Shown piece after piece: positions 11,701 through 23,057 of a stretch of DNA of 64,000 bases; within the stretch, counting starts at the first letter, position 1; every line of letters begins with the position of its first letter. A model generated the notes under the pieces. It was not told where the DNA came from. It saw only the letters and a list, made by a program, of their open reading frames with translations, and ran no database searches. Made by a program: the position numbers and the translations under genes. The DNA comes from Thuidium tamariscinum. Lineage: Eukaryota; Streptophyta; Bryopsida; Hypnales; Thuidiaceae. The stretch covers positions 10,857,001 through 10,921,000 of the forward strand of contig OX344754.2 of NCBI GenBank assembly GCA_947034885.2, written 5' to 3'.

Positions 11701-14530
11701 AAATAATTGAAACACGGGACACATGACAATATAATCGGTTCAGTCTAATAGCTGTGACTGATACTCGAGTCTTGAGGTACCTCTTTCATGACTTCGAGCC
11801 AGAATTCTCCCATGCCTTGCTCAGTTTTTATCCCAGCCATGATTTCGGCAAGCTGTGCAACAAAGCTCTCAGGTGGGGCTCCATGAACCTCTTCAGGCAG
11901 CTTCGGCCCAGATACAATTGATAAATTCTTGTCTTCCCGATCTTCGTGCTGAGTATCTGCAGCACGCAAGCTAAAGTCGTAACCAATTTTATAACTAAGG
12001 AACACAAGAATTAGCGACAAGTTGTAGAGGAGGTAGACACACGTCCTTCAATGTCCTTTTGTCTTCGCTTACTACTGAAAAGCCCCAAAATTACTCATGA
12101 ATACGATGCGACATTACCTGCATCGAAAAGTGACCACAACAAGGTCTGGTAATCTCCAAGACTGGATCTCTTTGAGAATCTTAATTTGTTTTCTTTATCA
12201 CGACCGCCGCTTAAACGTTTCATAGCAGCAAAGCTCGACGCTATCCCAGACCACTCGCCACTATTAGACAGAACATCCCTATCTAGAAGACGTCCACCTT
12301 GAGTTGCTAATTCTTGCATGCTCTTTACTGATCTGCCAACTCTGCGACGTCAAATCCAGCGACATCATGAGTGAGTCGAAAAGAAAAGAAAAGAGATTCA
12401 ATATAAGACGCGGCTTAATTATAAGATAATAAACAAGAAATATTCCTGAACTCTGAAGTGCAGCTCACAACTTTCAGATACCTAATGATTCCCAGAAACA
12501 AAGCTTATAGGATTCACACAGTTAGTGACAACAATTATTGAAATAGAAATCACGAATCTGAGTATACAAATCATATTTCAATGCCTGCATAGAAACGACA
12601 ATGATCGGTGATTACTTGCGCCAGAATTTATACAGATGTAGGTCTAAATGCTAAGGAAAATGACAGACTAACTTACTCGATGGCAGCTGCAAGGCGGCGA
12701 ACAATCATAGACGGGGGGACAGTGATGACAGAGAATGCTTCCTTGTAGGCCGCCTCCTCTAAGGGATCCTTCCTGAGACTCTGAAGGACAAAATAAAGAT
12801 GAAAGTCATTATAATCACTGTTTCGCTTTCTATTTAAAAGACATGATATCGGAATTATCCATACACTAAGTAACTAAATTTGATATGTAAATGAGGTCAA
12901 CTTTGACTAAGACAAACTTCATGAGAGAGATTTTCGAATGCCACGCCACTGAGCAAACGTACCTCGTTACCAATGCCACCAAAATTCAATCTGCGTTCAA
13001 TATTTGACCAACTCCTACCAACAGAATTGTCAGAATCTGCATTGATAACCTCCTGTCGTATACGTTTGACGGCAACGAAGTACCGGCGCCAAAACTCAAG
13101 CTCCTTCATTTCCTTCGGCACGTATTGAAACCAGAGTTCTTTCAACACTTCATCAACCTGAAAGTGAGAACAATGAAAAGAAGCAGGTAAGTTAAACATT
13201 TCTTACTTAAACTTTCACTTCAATGGACAAAATTTAAATTTAACGACGATGGAATCCGACAAAACACTGAAACAGACCGGTGCTAAATTAAAAAAAGACA
13301 TACCTCCAAGACATTTCCAACAGAAGTCATTGCAGTGTGCATGTCGACAGATTCATGCTCGTCGTTAGGCAGCTTTAGAAAATCTTCCGGCTTCTGCGGA
13401 TCAGAACAAATTACAATCAAACACGGATCAAGCAATAAATAAGCACTAAACCCTAGAATATTTCAAACCTCAGGTAAATAGGTTGCAACAAACTTTACAT
13501 TCTAATAAGCTGACAATAGAAGCTCGAGCAAAATTGCCTCCATCCCAAATAAACCTAATCATAAAGAAATTGTGAAATGACAGAGAACATTTCGAGTAGG
13601 AGCTCTCGTCAGATCTAGTGCACGATCACTGTTTTCAAGACATGGTACTGATTTCACTGACCTTAGACAAGTCCATAATGCGTCTTTTGAACTCAACTTC
13701 GTACCGTCTCTCACTATCATTCTTGGCGCTCCAGGGGAATTCCGCATTAAACTCCGCGTCTGTGTCAGGACCAGAGGGCCTCACTTTTCAATCGAAGAAT
13801 TTATACAAAAGTAAAGCACCTGTTCTCATCAATATGTAAAAATGTTCGGCTTGATGCCATACGAATAATTGACATTAAAAAGAGACGATTTAGGTATGTA
13901 AAATTATCCATGTAGAAATTAGCGACTTCAACGTACTCACCGTGATTATGCCTCCCATTTAATCGGGCAATGTCATCCGGAGAAGTAGGCTGACCGAAGT
14001 CTGCTTTGATGTCAGCCTTAATTTCTGTGAGTACTCGCTCAGCTTTTGCAGCTACATTCTGCAACGCTGGAAACAATCACTGGCATCACGTCAATTCATG
14101 AGCATGTAATTCCATGTTTCAAAGCCTTCATAGAAATTTCATGGATACATGTTGACATGATTCTCTCAGATCCTACGAAACAATTTTTAAATCTCAATTT
14201 GCCAAGATCCAATCAGTTAGCAGAGCAGGAAAGCTGCACAAGCTCACGCATCTTTTGAGACGTGTTCAAAGCGGCAAATAAGCGATATTACTAATCCAAC
14301 CGTACAAATTATGGATTACAATTTATCAAAAACGTGCAATATTGCTTCAATGATCCAAATCACCGACAATGAGAAGGCTATCTACTTCCTTTACCTAAGA
14401 ATCAGTATCCGATTAACCTACACAGCAGCGTGGATCAAGACTAGAACCGGTGTGCAAGCAAGAACGACAAATAGTGTCCAAAAACCGACTACCTACCTGA
14501 TTTTGCTTTGGATACCAGCGACAATTCCAT
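8776..14530 (-). CDS. RAB3GAP1: Rab3 GTPase-activating protein catalytic subunit, plant type (778 aa, 16 exons)
   Basis: Exons, 5' to 3': 14530-14497, 14066-13941, 13759-13662, 13393-13304, 13157-12963, 12780-12677, 12341-12118, 11956-11781, 11588-11217, 11072-11008, 10875-10827, 10651-10489, 10218-10134, 9756-9687, 9494-9351, 9117-8776. All junctions are GT-AG, and the phases join into one 2337-nt frame. Family marks are CLLHQQLQLINCC (374-386), LETREPIYSPITQ (461-473), MTEDAIRETEE (478-488), VGAGCSQLLSDMQAFK (496-511) and AANPGCILEDFVRWYSP (512-528). It ends GEWTFV, close to the plant family terminus. The known complex (with the non-catalytic subunit) acts on Rab3/Rab18-type GTPases at ER and Golgi membranes. 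The start MELSLVSKAKS then AAKAERVLTE matches the plant N-terminus as I remember it. Residues 117-146 resemble a BSD domain (VPKEMKELEFWRRYF). I see no break, so it is probably active. Confidence 0.95.
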
Positions 14531-15100
14531 GAGGTATAGCTTGGGGTTTTCAGACACGCAACAATGCTCTCGTGATTACAATAGCACAGATTCGATCTGC
14601 AACCTCTATCTTAACACTAACAACGACATCCTACACCGGATCGACAACAACCTCAACGCCATGTACTGGCCACATCATCCAATTCCTGCAAAAAACAAGG
14701 ATTCACGCCACCAATATTCCGTCGCAGAATAGAAGACCTTGAAATCGAAGAAAGGAACACTACAACGCCCATCTACCACTACGCCGGCGCTCATTCGGAT
14801 CGTTAACCTCTGCAACCAAACGATGAAGCAGAGGTTTAGGCATATCGAAGTGAAAACAGATCCGTTCGAGACGATCGAGGGCTCGACCGAAAGAGCACGA
14901 CGAGGCGAAGCGTATCCTGTGGATCGAAGAAACCAAAGGCGTTCGCAGAAAGTGGAAGGAACGTGAAATTCGGATTGAAAGGGCGGCGAGTTGGCTATGG
15001 CGAGACAAAGGGCTTGGTGGAGCTTTGGGCCATGACGAGTGGCGAGAGGGGTGATCGATGACTTTCATCCTTTTGTAACGATTTTCATCTCTCTTCGATT
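14531..15100 (-). promoter_or_regulatory. 5' leader / promoter region of the Rab3GAP gene
   Basis: This GC-richer stretch lies directly upstream of the Rab3GAP ATG at 14530. The minus-strand frame at 15068-14760 (102 codons) is not continuous with the Rab3GAP frame, so I read it as leader or promoter rather than coding. No TATA box is obvious, as often in housekeeping genes. The transcription start cannot be placed from sequence. Confidence 0.4.
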
Positions 15101-15900
15101 GAGTGCCCTTACGACATCCATCTATTAATCCGGATTATCTTTCGCGGTTTAGTACGAAGGACTGGTCAAAACCGCGTTCTACGTCACCGCCATTTATAAT
15201 TGACTTCATTGCCCAGATAAGGAACTCTCCCTTTGCTATTGATGGTTTCTCGCCTTTCACACCGTATATGGATTTGGTATTAATAGTTGTATGAATTATA
15301 TTGAATGGCCCACATTTTTTATGTTTCTTACATCAAACGTGCTTTGTGTTTGTTTTTTAAACAAATGGACAATTTCTATTGATAAGGGAAACAGTACATC
15401 CAACCAAAGGAAATCCCAAGCAAAATACAGTTATATTTTTTTTTCTACAAAGTCAACATGGAGCATGGCCAAAGCTCCATTGTGAAGCAACATTATAAAT
15501 CTCCATTGTATACATCAAATGTGTTTCAAAGCAAATTAAGTTATGTGCTTACATTTTAGTTAGCTGTGGAGTGACGGCCAAGCAAATATCTTGAAAAACA
15601 ATCTCATGCTTCATGATTTTTTGGAAAAATTTGAACAAAGGTAAAGGGTGGTTGAATGGTTCCATTTTGCAACTGGAGATACTAGGATATGGAAAGGAAA
15701 ATGTAAAATGATTTTTAATTCTAAAACAAATTCAAATGATGAAGATGAGACTTTGCTTTAAAATTTTCAAAGATACTTAATATTAGTTATAATTTTCTAA
15801 GGTGCAAAGCAAGTAGCTTCCTATTTATATTCATTATAGGTGGTCAAAGTATAATTTTCTAGATTCTTAATCTGTGAAAGATTGGTGTTAAAAAAATCAT
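15101..15900. other. Intergenic, no gene seen
   Basis: AT-rich DNA with short random ORFs only. I find no recognisable motif or repeat. Confidence 0.45.
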
Positions 15901-15901
15901 G

Positions 15902-16420
15902 GTTGCTAATATATGAGCATAGAAAGTGTGAGCCTATGAGCCTAAAATTCTATACACCTATAGTATAGGTGTCTATATTATAGCATTAGATGAAATCTGA
16001 GGGCATTACAGGACCGTTTCGGGTCTGTTCCCGAAACGGCTCCCAATGTCGCAGACCCCTGTCACGCCAACTTTTATCAAGAAAAAAAAAATTTGGTCCT
16101 GAAATATAAAAATAAGTCCAAAATTTATTTTTATTTTTTTGAAAAAAAATAAAATTACGTGGCAGTGTCCCGACCATGTAGGATTCGGGTTCACAGGGCA
16201 GAAACTGCATTCCCGCAGTCCGGGAACTCGCAGTCTCCTAATGCCCTCAAATTTCTTCTAATGACACTTTAATGGTTATAGTGTATTTATGTTTTAAACA
16301 CTTATATTATAGGTGTTTATGTTATAAACACCTTCAATGAGTGTAGGATATTTACTTATACTTAGGCTCAAGGCTTACAAGCTCACACTTCTATGCTCAC
16401 ATACTAGCGTCGTTGCTAGC
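15902..16420. mobile_element. Second MITE family (GAGCATAGAA-GTGTGAGC termini), interrupted
   Basis: The left end carries ATATATGAGCATAGAAAGTG. The reverse complement of the right end carries AGTATGTGAGCATAGAAGTG, and GTGTGAGC follows in both. Both arms also share the short palindrome CCTATAGTATAGG or ATTATAGGTG. The CATTAGA element at 15984-16263 is inserted inside. An uninterrupted relative lies at 58945-59207. Confidence 0.7.
15984..16263. mobile_element. CATTAGAAG-family MITE, copy 2 (nested)
   Basis: The left end is CATTAGATGAAATCTGAGGG. The reverse complement of the right end is CATTAGAAGAAATTTGAGGG, and GCATTA follows in both. Subterminal GC-rich blocks (CCGTTTCGGG, GGGAACTCGCAGTCTCC) flank an A/T-rich core. 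These blocks recur inverted in the 20304-20612 copy. Confidence 0.85.
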
Positions 16421-16873
16421 AAAGGTAATGAATACAGCATTGATATTGCTTCTTGAAGAGCTCTACTATGCCATGCCCAAGATAAAAGGAGAAATATGAA
16501 GAAAAGACAAAAGGTCACTAATATGTATTTCCGAACCACAATAGCCTCGTTGTCCTTCCAAGCTGCGGAGATTGACTGCCCTCATTTTTTCCATTGACCA
16601 AACTTATCAACGGCTACAATGAGCATTTGGGAGGGGAGTAAGCCATTTCCATATTTAACAATGATTGGTTGATTTTTGGTTCTTTTAGATTGTGGTTTTG
16701 AAATAAAGCTATGTGAAGGTTTTAGTGGCATAGGGAGTTTTACTTTGAAAATTCATAGAAATTGCATGCTATATTGGAAAACCTTTTTTTAGTATCTGAA
16801 AATTCATAATTCTCAGTTGAAAATAATACAAAAAAGGCATCTCCAACTATGTTGAATTGCTTGTTTTGACAAT

Positions 16874-17166
16874 CATAAGAGGTTTTTTCGGGGTATTGAG
16901 AGACTGTTTCAGCCTCGTTCCCCATTCTATGAACCAGCCACTGTTGCTCAGAATTAAAAAATATTAATAAAATATTAATAAAAAATAAAAAAATAAATTT
17001 TTTTAATAAACAAATATTTTTTAAATATAATAAAATATTATTATCTGATGTGGCAGTCTCTGTGCCACATCAGATTTGCTGCTAGGACTATTTCCAGCAA
17101 GTTTCCAACGAGTTCCCACACTCCAAGAACTCGCAGTCTCCCAACATGGTGAGAAAACCTCTTATG
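16874..17166. mobile_element. MITE with CATAAGAGG termini, related subterminal blocks
   Basis: The left end is CATAAGAGGTTTTTTCGGGG and the right end reversed is CATAAGAGGTTTTCTCACCA. About 33 bp align and end in GAGACTG. The right part holds GAACTCGCAGTCTCCC, as in the CATTAGAAG copies, and the core is AT-rich. The host repeat around it (16440-16873) has an uninterrupted relative near 37100-37440. Confidence 0.8.
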
Positions 17167-17539
17167 TTTAGATGTTTCCACCTTAATATGGCATCCCTAC
17201 AAGTGCACCACCAAAGACACAATTTGGGTATTTGACTAGGCTAGGTCAAAGTTATTGTCCTATAACAAATGCAGCTGAGGCCAAAAAAAAATCAGCCATG
17301 ATCAAATTTGATGCACAAATAGCCAAATGGAGAGCCTTAATTGTGGCCTGACAAAGAGATTGATTATATTTTAGACCTTGAAATCAAGGTATAGATATCC
17401 ATATGATCCCCCAATTTCAATTTTTTTAAATGAAATATTTACAATAAGGGCTCTTTACTTGTCTTAACAAAGAAGATGAAAAATTAATTTCATCTTGAAT
17501 TGAATTATGAAGTGGGTAGTGGAGCTCATTATATCTTCT

Positions 17540-17790
17540 CAACAGTGGAAAAGGTGTCCCTATTCATGTGGGATAAATGAGAGTATGAACTTGAAGGAGT
17601 TCTTTGAAGTTCATGCTCTTATTTATCCCACATGGATTGGGACCACTCCTACCACACCAAGAGCATGTAGTGAGCTTCAATTTGCATACGGAAACTAATG
17701 TCTCGCTACATCAACATGAGTTTTTGTGTGCAAATTCGAGCTCACTACATACTCTTGGTAGGGTAGGACGTGTTCTAATCTATGTGGATA
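17540..17790. repeat. Cluster of inverted repeats (hairpins)
   Basis: ATGTGGGATAAATGAGAG pairs with the copy CTCTTATTTATCCCACAT about 60 bp on. CACCAAGAGCATGTAGTGAGC pairs with GCTCACTACATACTCTTGG further right. I see no ends typical of a known element. Confidence 0.7.
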
Positions 17791-17994
17791 TAGTGAACCT
17801 TGCCTCATTGCAAATTCAATTCAATTTGAAAACTCCTCAAGTAAAGAGATTTAGATCTCAAAGAATAAAAAACCAATTTATTTTGGTTTAAATGTAAGAA
17901 AAAAATTACGGAGTAAATTAGATTGCTCATTAAGAATGTTTGTCCCTATTGAAGAGCTGCCTATCCTATTTTGCAGTGGGATAGATCACTATTA

Positions 17995-18133
17995 GGGGTG
18001 TTTCACACTATGGCCGTCCAAGTCAAGAGGCCATGGTTTTCTCAAATCTGATTGGTTAAAATCATGGTTTCTCAAATCTGATTGGTGGAATCGACAACCT
18101 CTTGACTTGGACGGCCATAGTATGAAACGCCCC
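17995..18133. mobile_element. 139-bp Tourist/PIF-Harbinger-like MITE
   Basis: The left end is GGGGTGTTTCACACTATGGC and the right end reversed is GGGGCGTTTCATACTATGGC. Both continue through CGTCCAAGTCAAGAGG, giving about 36 bp of terminal inverted repeat. GGGGYGTTT is typical of Tourist MITEs. A TTA precedes the left end but is not duplicated on the right. The interior holds two copies of TTCTCAAATCTGATTGGT. Confidence 0.8.
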
Positions 18134-18139
18134 GCCTTA

Positions 18140-18420
18140 CATTGCCTTGCCACCAGCCCTTTTATTTCCAGCACCATGGGGCCAGATTGCACCATTTCAA
18201 AATAAATGTCTTTTTTTCGCCAGATAAAAGTAATCTTTTTTCGCCAAAAATTTTCCAATGTAAAAAAAAAATGGATGAAATTGCCATATTTGGATGAAAA
18301 AATGTATGAATATGATGGAAAAGTGTTTTTAAGTCCAAAAGATGGATGAATGTAGAATTACAATGCTTCACCAAATTTGAAGCAATCGCCATCTTGGCAC
18401 TTTCTAATAAAGAAGAAAAA
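18140..18420. repeat. Dispersed repeat, copy 1 (partner at 20010-20280)
   Basis: It shares AATTGCACCATTTCAAAATAA and many downstream stretches, such as GATGGATGAATGTAGAATTACAATGC, with 20010-20280 in the same orientation. The copies are diverged. Its nature is unknown and there is no coding. Confidence 0.65.
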
Positions 18421-18671
18421 AAGGGCTGCTCGCCACAGTTGAAGAGCATTGCAAAGTTCGTGGTCTTGAGTCCCAATTCTGTGTGAGCCGTAGGTATTAC
18501 TGTAAGAAGACTCTCTTTACTGTCAAGCACAAGCTTTAGGTATTAATTCTAGATTTTATTTTCCCCCTTCAGTGGACATGTTCTCAACAGTAGATTTGAA
18601 TTCCCCACTCATTGCATGTTTCTTTCTTGCTAAATTGGTCAATCATGATTGTAGGGTATTCAAAACAATTA

Positions 18672-19239
18672 CTACCTCCGTCCCAAAATGATCCTCCTGT
18701 TTAACAAAATATTATGGATTAAGGCCAAAAATAACATTTTAAAGTCCCCTTTGGATTTGTAAGCAAAGCTTAGATCACTCTTAGTATCTTTGAAACTTTG
18801 AGTTTTTAAAACCTTTTCTGAAGTGTAATTTTAGAATATAGAAAAGTAGAATTTTAGAGGCATTTTCAAAAAGCTACAGGAAGCACTTAAATTTTGAATT
18901 TGAGGTTGTTATTTTATGGGTGATTAGAATAGGCCTAAGACTAAGTATGAGCCTTTGTTCCACCTACCAAAGCTTCACCTCCTTCAAGTAGGCAACACTC
19001 AAAAAGATGCAAGAAATACAAACAAAAAGTGTGGATTAACCCCTTTGGTCATTTCTTTTATCTTTTGATTGATGATGTTATGAATGGAAGAGAAATTATT
19101 GTTTAATGTTGTTTTGCTAGTCTTGGACAAGAATTAAAATCCAAATTTGACAAATTTTCATATCACAAAAGGCAACAAGAAGATCATTTTGGGACAAAAA
19201 ATTAAGGCCAACAAGAAGATCGTTTTGGGACGGAGGGAG
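18672..19239. mobile_element. Stowaway-type (Tc1/mariner) non-autonomous element
   Basis: The left end is CTACCTCCGTCCCAAAATGA and the right end reversed is CTCCCTCCGTCCCAAAACGA, flanked by TA at 18670-18671 and 19240-19241. CTCCCTCCGTCCC with a TA duplication is the Stowaway signature. The right terminus is partly duplicated inside (GATCATTTTGGGACAAA). Confidence 0.85.
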
Positions 19240-20009
19240 TACTTAATAGGTGGGTACCCCCCAAAATCACCACTTTGGGGAATTGTGCACAATTACCTAC
19301 TACTACTACGATAGACTGATCAAATTTTCATATTTTCTTATTTGCAAGTGAAAGGAGGCTCCCATGGCACCAAACAACACAACATTTGAACATTGTATGC
19401 AAAAGTTACGAATGATCAAAGTTTTTTTTATTCATTTCTGTGAAATGATGTTTGAAAATTGTGTCTTCCACATTGATACATATCGATTTTGGAGACATTC
19501 ACAAAGTGATGATGGTAATTTTAGAAAGGCCTAATATTAAATTCATGATTGAAAAACAAAGTTAGAATATGTAATCATAGTATTGTTTAAATAACTTTTT
19601 TAAGTCAATTGAGTTATTTGTAAGTACCTTGAACCGGGGTTAAAACCCATGAGTTTTGTGAAAAATCCGGTTGAGTTAAAGAAGTCAAAATAAAAGTGGG
19701 TATGAAACTTATTTTTTCATCAAAATGGTGCCTAAAAAAGTTTGGTCCCCACTTTTGAAGTCGTGTGACATAAGTATCTTGCAAAAAAGTTTGACGTTTC
19801 AACTATAGTTGCCTTCTCAACTTCAAAAAAAGTCATGCCCAAAGTGGGGGAGACTTTACAAATAACTCAATTATTGCTCATATTTCAATAAATCACACAC
19901 TTTTTTTGGTGAATAGTTTTATGTTTCATCCACACTTTGCATGTATCATCTTTGAAAATCCATCAAAATAGCTTCTACATTGCTCAAATAAAAAAATCAC
20001 TACTTGCAC

Positions 20010-20280
20010 TAGCCCTTTTTCTTTTGGCAGCAAGGGACCAAATTGCACCATTTCAAAATAATCTCTACTTTCCACCAAATAAAACCAATCTATTTTTGCA
20101 AAAACGTTTCCATTCTTGTTTAAATTGTAGAAGGAGTCGCTAAATTTGAATGAGAAAGTGCATGGATGAATATAATTGAAAAGTATTTTTTGGTTCAAAA
20201 CATGGACAAATGCAAAATTACAATGCATCACAAATTTTAAGTGATTGCCATTCTAATACTTCTCCTACAAGGAAAAAAAA
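20010..20280. repeat. Dispersed repeat, copy 2 (partner at 18140-18420)
   Basis: Direct repeat of the 18.1-kb segment with scattered changes. The 20304 MITE sits just to its right. Confidence 0.65.
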
Positions 20281-20303
20281 TACCAAGATTCTAAAATGCC
20301 AAG

Positions 20304-20612
20304 CATTAGAAGGGATTTGAGGGCTCTGGGAGCCTGCGAGTTCCCACAGCCCGAAATCCGTAATCAGTCGCGGGAACGCAGATCTGTAGGAAATCCGACG
20401 TGGTCGAGACCGTGCCACGTCATCGACTTTTTTTTCTCGGAAAAAATAAATAAATTTTGGACTTTTTTTCATATTTCAGGACCCAAAAAAAAACTTTTTT
20501 TTTTTTTTTTTTTTTTTTTGAAATGCTGACGTGACAACGGACAGCCGTTCCCAGACCAATTTCGGGAACAGTCCCGAAACGGCCCTTCGGAGCCCTCAAA
20601 TCCCTTCTAATG
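20304..20612. mobile_element. CATTAGAAG-family MITE, copy 3 (best preserved)
   Basis: The terminal inverted repeats are perfect over 23 bp, beginning CATTAGAAGGGATTTGAGGG. GC-rich subterminal blocks are CTGCGAGTTCCCACAGCCCG on the left and TTCCCAGACC / GGGAACAGTCCCGAAACGG on the right, around a poly-A/T core with a 26-bp T run. Perfect ends suggest this is the youngest copy. Confidence 0.9.
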
Positions 20613-20671
20613 ACTAAATGAAACAAGAATAGTGAAACTATGAGGCTATGTCTAGCAAACCTCCAAAGTGG

Positions 20672-22127
20672 TTAATCCCTAAAGCCCTAAGTTGTGTTTT
20701 TTGGCAACATAAGTTTTTTGGGCAACTCACTATGAATGGAGTTTTTATTTTTTTTCTTTGAAATTTTTACACAAGATGTTTCCAAGGAGTAACTTTAAGG
20801 ACCAATAGTTTTCATAACTTTTGACTTTGTGGTTAAGAAGTTATGGCATGATATGTTGTTTTCTTTACTCGACGGGCAGCCTAGGCAACTAAAAAAACTT
20901 CTTTAAAAAAACTTTTTCTTGAAAAGTGAAATTTCAAATTGATTCTTTAGATTTATACAGACATAGGAAGCTTTGAATCATCCCATTTGGATTAAGGAGT
21001 CAAAAGTTATGAGGAATTTTAGTTTGCGGGTAGGTAGATATGGAGTCCTTGACTATATACCTACTTTTGACTCCTTAATCCAAATGGGATGATTCAAAGT
21101 TTCCTATGTCTGTACAAGTCTAAAGAATCAATTCGAAATTTCATTTAAAAAAAAAGATTTTTTAAAGAAGTTTTTTCAACTACTTGGGCTCTTGCCAAGT
21201 AAAGAAAACAACATATCATGCCATAACTTTTAAACCATGTATTCAAAAGCTATGAAAATTATTGGGCCTTACAGCTACTCCTCACACAATGTGTGTGTGA
21301 GGAGTAGCTGTAAGGCCCAATAATTTTCATAGCTTTTGAATACATGGTTTAAAAGTTATGGCATGATATGTCACTTTCTTTGCTTGGCAAGCAATCCGGG
21401 TAGGAAATAAAACTTCTTTAAAAATGATTTTCTTAAGAATTTGTTTCTTAGATTTTTATCTAAGTAGAAAGCTTTGAATCTTTTCATTTCAATCAGTTAG
21501 TCAAAAGTTATGAGGAGTTTTAGTTTGGGGTAGCTTGTGGCTAGTTATAGAATCTCTACACTACAAAAAAAGTTTGAAATCTTTTATTTAATGCAATTTT
21601 TAATATTTCTGAAAAAAAAGAAAAAGAAGTAGGTATAGATTTTTTATTACAACATTTTAACCATTGGGATTGGCATTTTTCAATTCCATAAATTAATTGT
21701 TTATAATTTTGTATTTTAGCTCACTTTCTACTTCTTTCTATTCACTATTTTTTTCCTATATGTTGTACAATTCCAAATGATTTGAAATATTTTGAGCATG
21801 TAGACAACTTGCATTTAAGGATGAATTCAAAGAGTTGCAACCAATTTGAACTTTTTTTCTTACAAATGTGACCTTGTAAAGTGCAGCTGCCCGGATTTTT
21901 GCAGTGGTAAAAAAAGGCTTTTTGTAGCTTCAAACACTAAAATCTTGCAATCTACATGGTCGAAAATTCTGAAATTTTTTCCTCATCCTTTCAAAGAATC
22001 TTACTACAAGATCTAACAATTATATGTGTCAAAAGACAATTTTTTTCTAAATTTTGGTACATGTAATAGAAATGGCAGTTTTGGAGCAATTTTAGTGAAA
22101 ACATAGTCATGGTCCTTTAGGGATTAA
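20672..22127. mobile_element. TTAA-flanked inverted-repeat element with internal palindromes (1.46 kb)
   Basis: It begins TTAATCCCTAAAGCCCTAAG and the reversed end is TTAATCCCTAAAGGACCATG, with TTAA at each end. Inside lie two long, nearly perfect palindromes. One is centred near 21050 (arms of about 130 bp). The other is centred near 21291 (arms of about 55 bp, containing GGCCTTACAGCTACTCCTC). It has no transposase ORF. Sequence is shared with the 50807-52697 and 22300-23057 elements. Confidence 0.8.
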
Positions 22128-22299
22128 AATTAGCTAAATTTGTACCCCCAAAATTTCTTCCTTTCTTTCTAAAAAATGGCCTCTAATCATGAACTTTTAG
22201 CCAAAAGTTCAACAAACATTGGAATTTGATAGCCAACTTGGAATTTCGTCCACAATGAAATTAGCCTACATCATTGTTCACAACTTACAAAATCCTTTT

Positions 22300-23057
22300 T
22301 TTCACAACCTGAAGGAACCAAGCTGTATTTTGGGCAACATAGTGATTTTTGGTAGCTTACTATGCGTGGAATTTTGGTGTTTTTTTGGGGGGAAAATTCA
22401 CAAAATATGTGCCCAAGGAATAGCTTTAAGGTGCATTAATTTTCATAATTATTGACTATGCGGTTAAAAAGTTATTGCATGATATGTCATTTTCATCATT
22501 TACTGGGCAACCCAAGCAACTCATACAACTTCTTTAAAATTCATTTTTCAAGAAATAAAAACTTGAAATTGATTCTTTAGATTTATGTATATGTAGGAGG
22601 CTTCAAATCTTTCCATTTGGACTAATGAGATGAAAGTCATAAAGAATTTTAGTTTGTTGGTTGGTATGAAGTCTATAAAAACCATACCTATTGACAAACT
22701 ACATTTCTTCATAACTTTCATCTTATTAATCCAAATGGATTAATGAAATGATTCAAAGCCTCCTACATATACACAAACCTAAAGAATAAATTTCAATTTT
22801 TTTTTCTTAAAAAATTATTTTCTTAAAGAAGTTTTTTGAATTGCTCAAGTTGTCTATTGAGCAATAAAAATCACATATCATACAATAACCTTTTAACCAT
22901 GTAGTCAATAGTTATAAAAATTGTTGGGCCTTAAAGCTACTCCTTGGGCACATGTTGTATGAAAATTTCAAAAAAAGAAAATAAAAACTCCATGCATAGT
23001 GAGCTACCTAAAATTGTTGTATTGCCAACAACCATAGCTTGGTCCTTTAGGGGTTAA
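22300..23057. mobile_element. TTAA-CCC element, adjacent copy with decayed left end
   Basis: The reversed right end is TTAACCCCTAAAGGACCAAG. The left end is only recognisable as CCTGAAGGAACCAAGCTG. The two halves are inverted copies: ACTATGCGTGGAATTTT pairs with the right-hand CTCCATGCATAGTG, and the CTACATATACACAAACCTAAAG pairing lies near the centre. It has no coding capacity. Confidence 0.7.

Noticed and set aside
14760..15068. 102-codon minus-strand ORF upstream of Rab3GAP (MKVIDHPSRHSSW...)
   Set aside because: It cannot be spliced in phase to the Rab3GAP exons, and a start at 14530 gives the conserved plant N-terminus. Most likely leader or promoter sequence.
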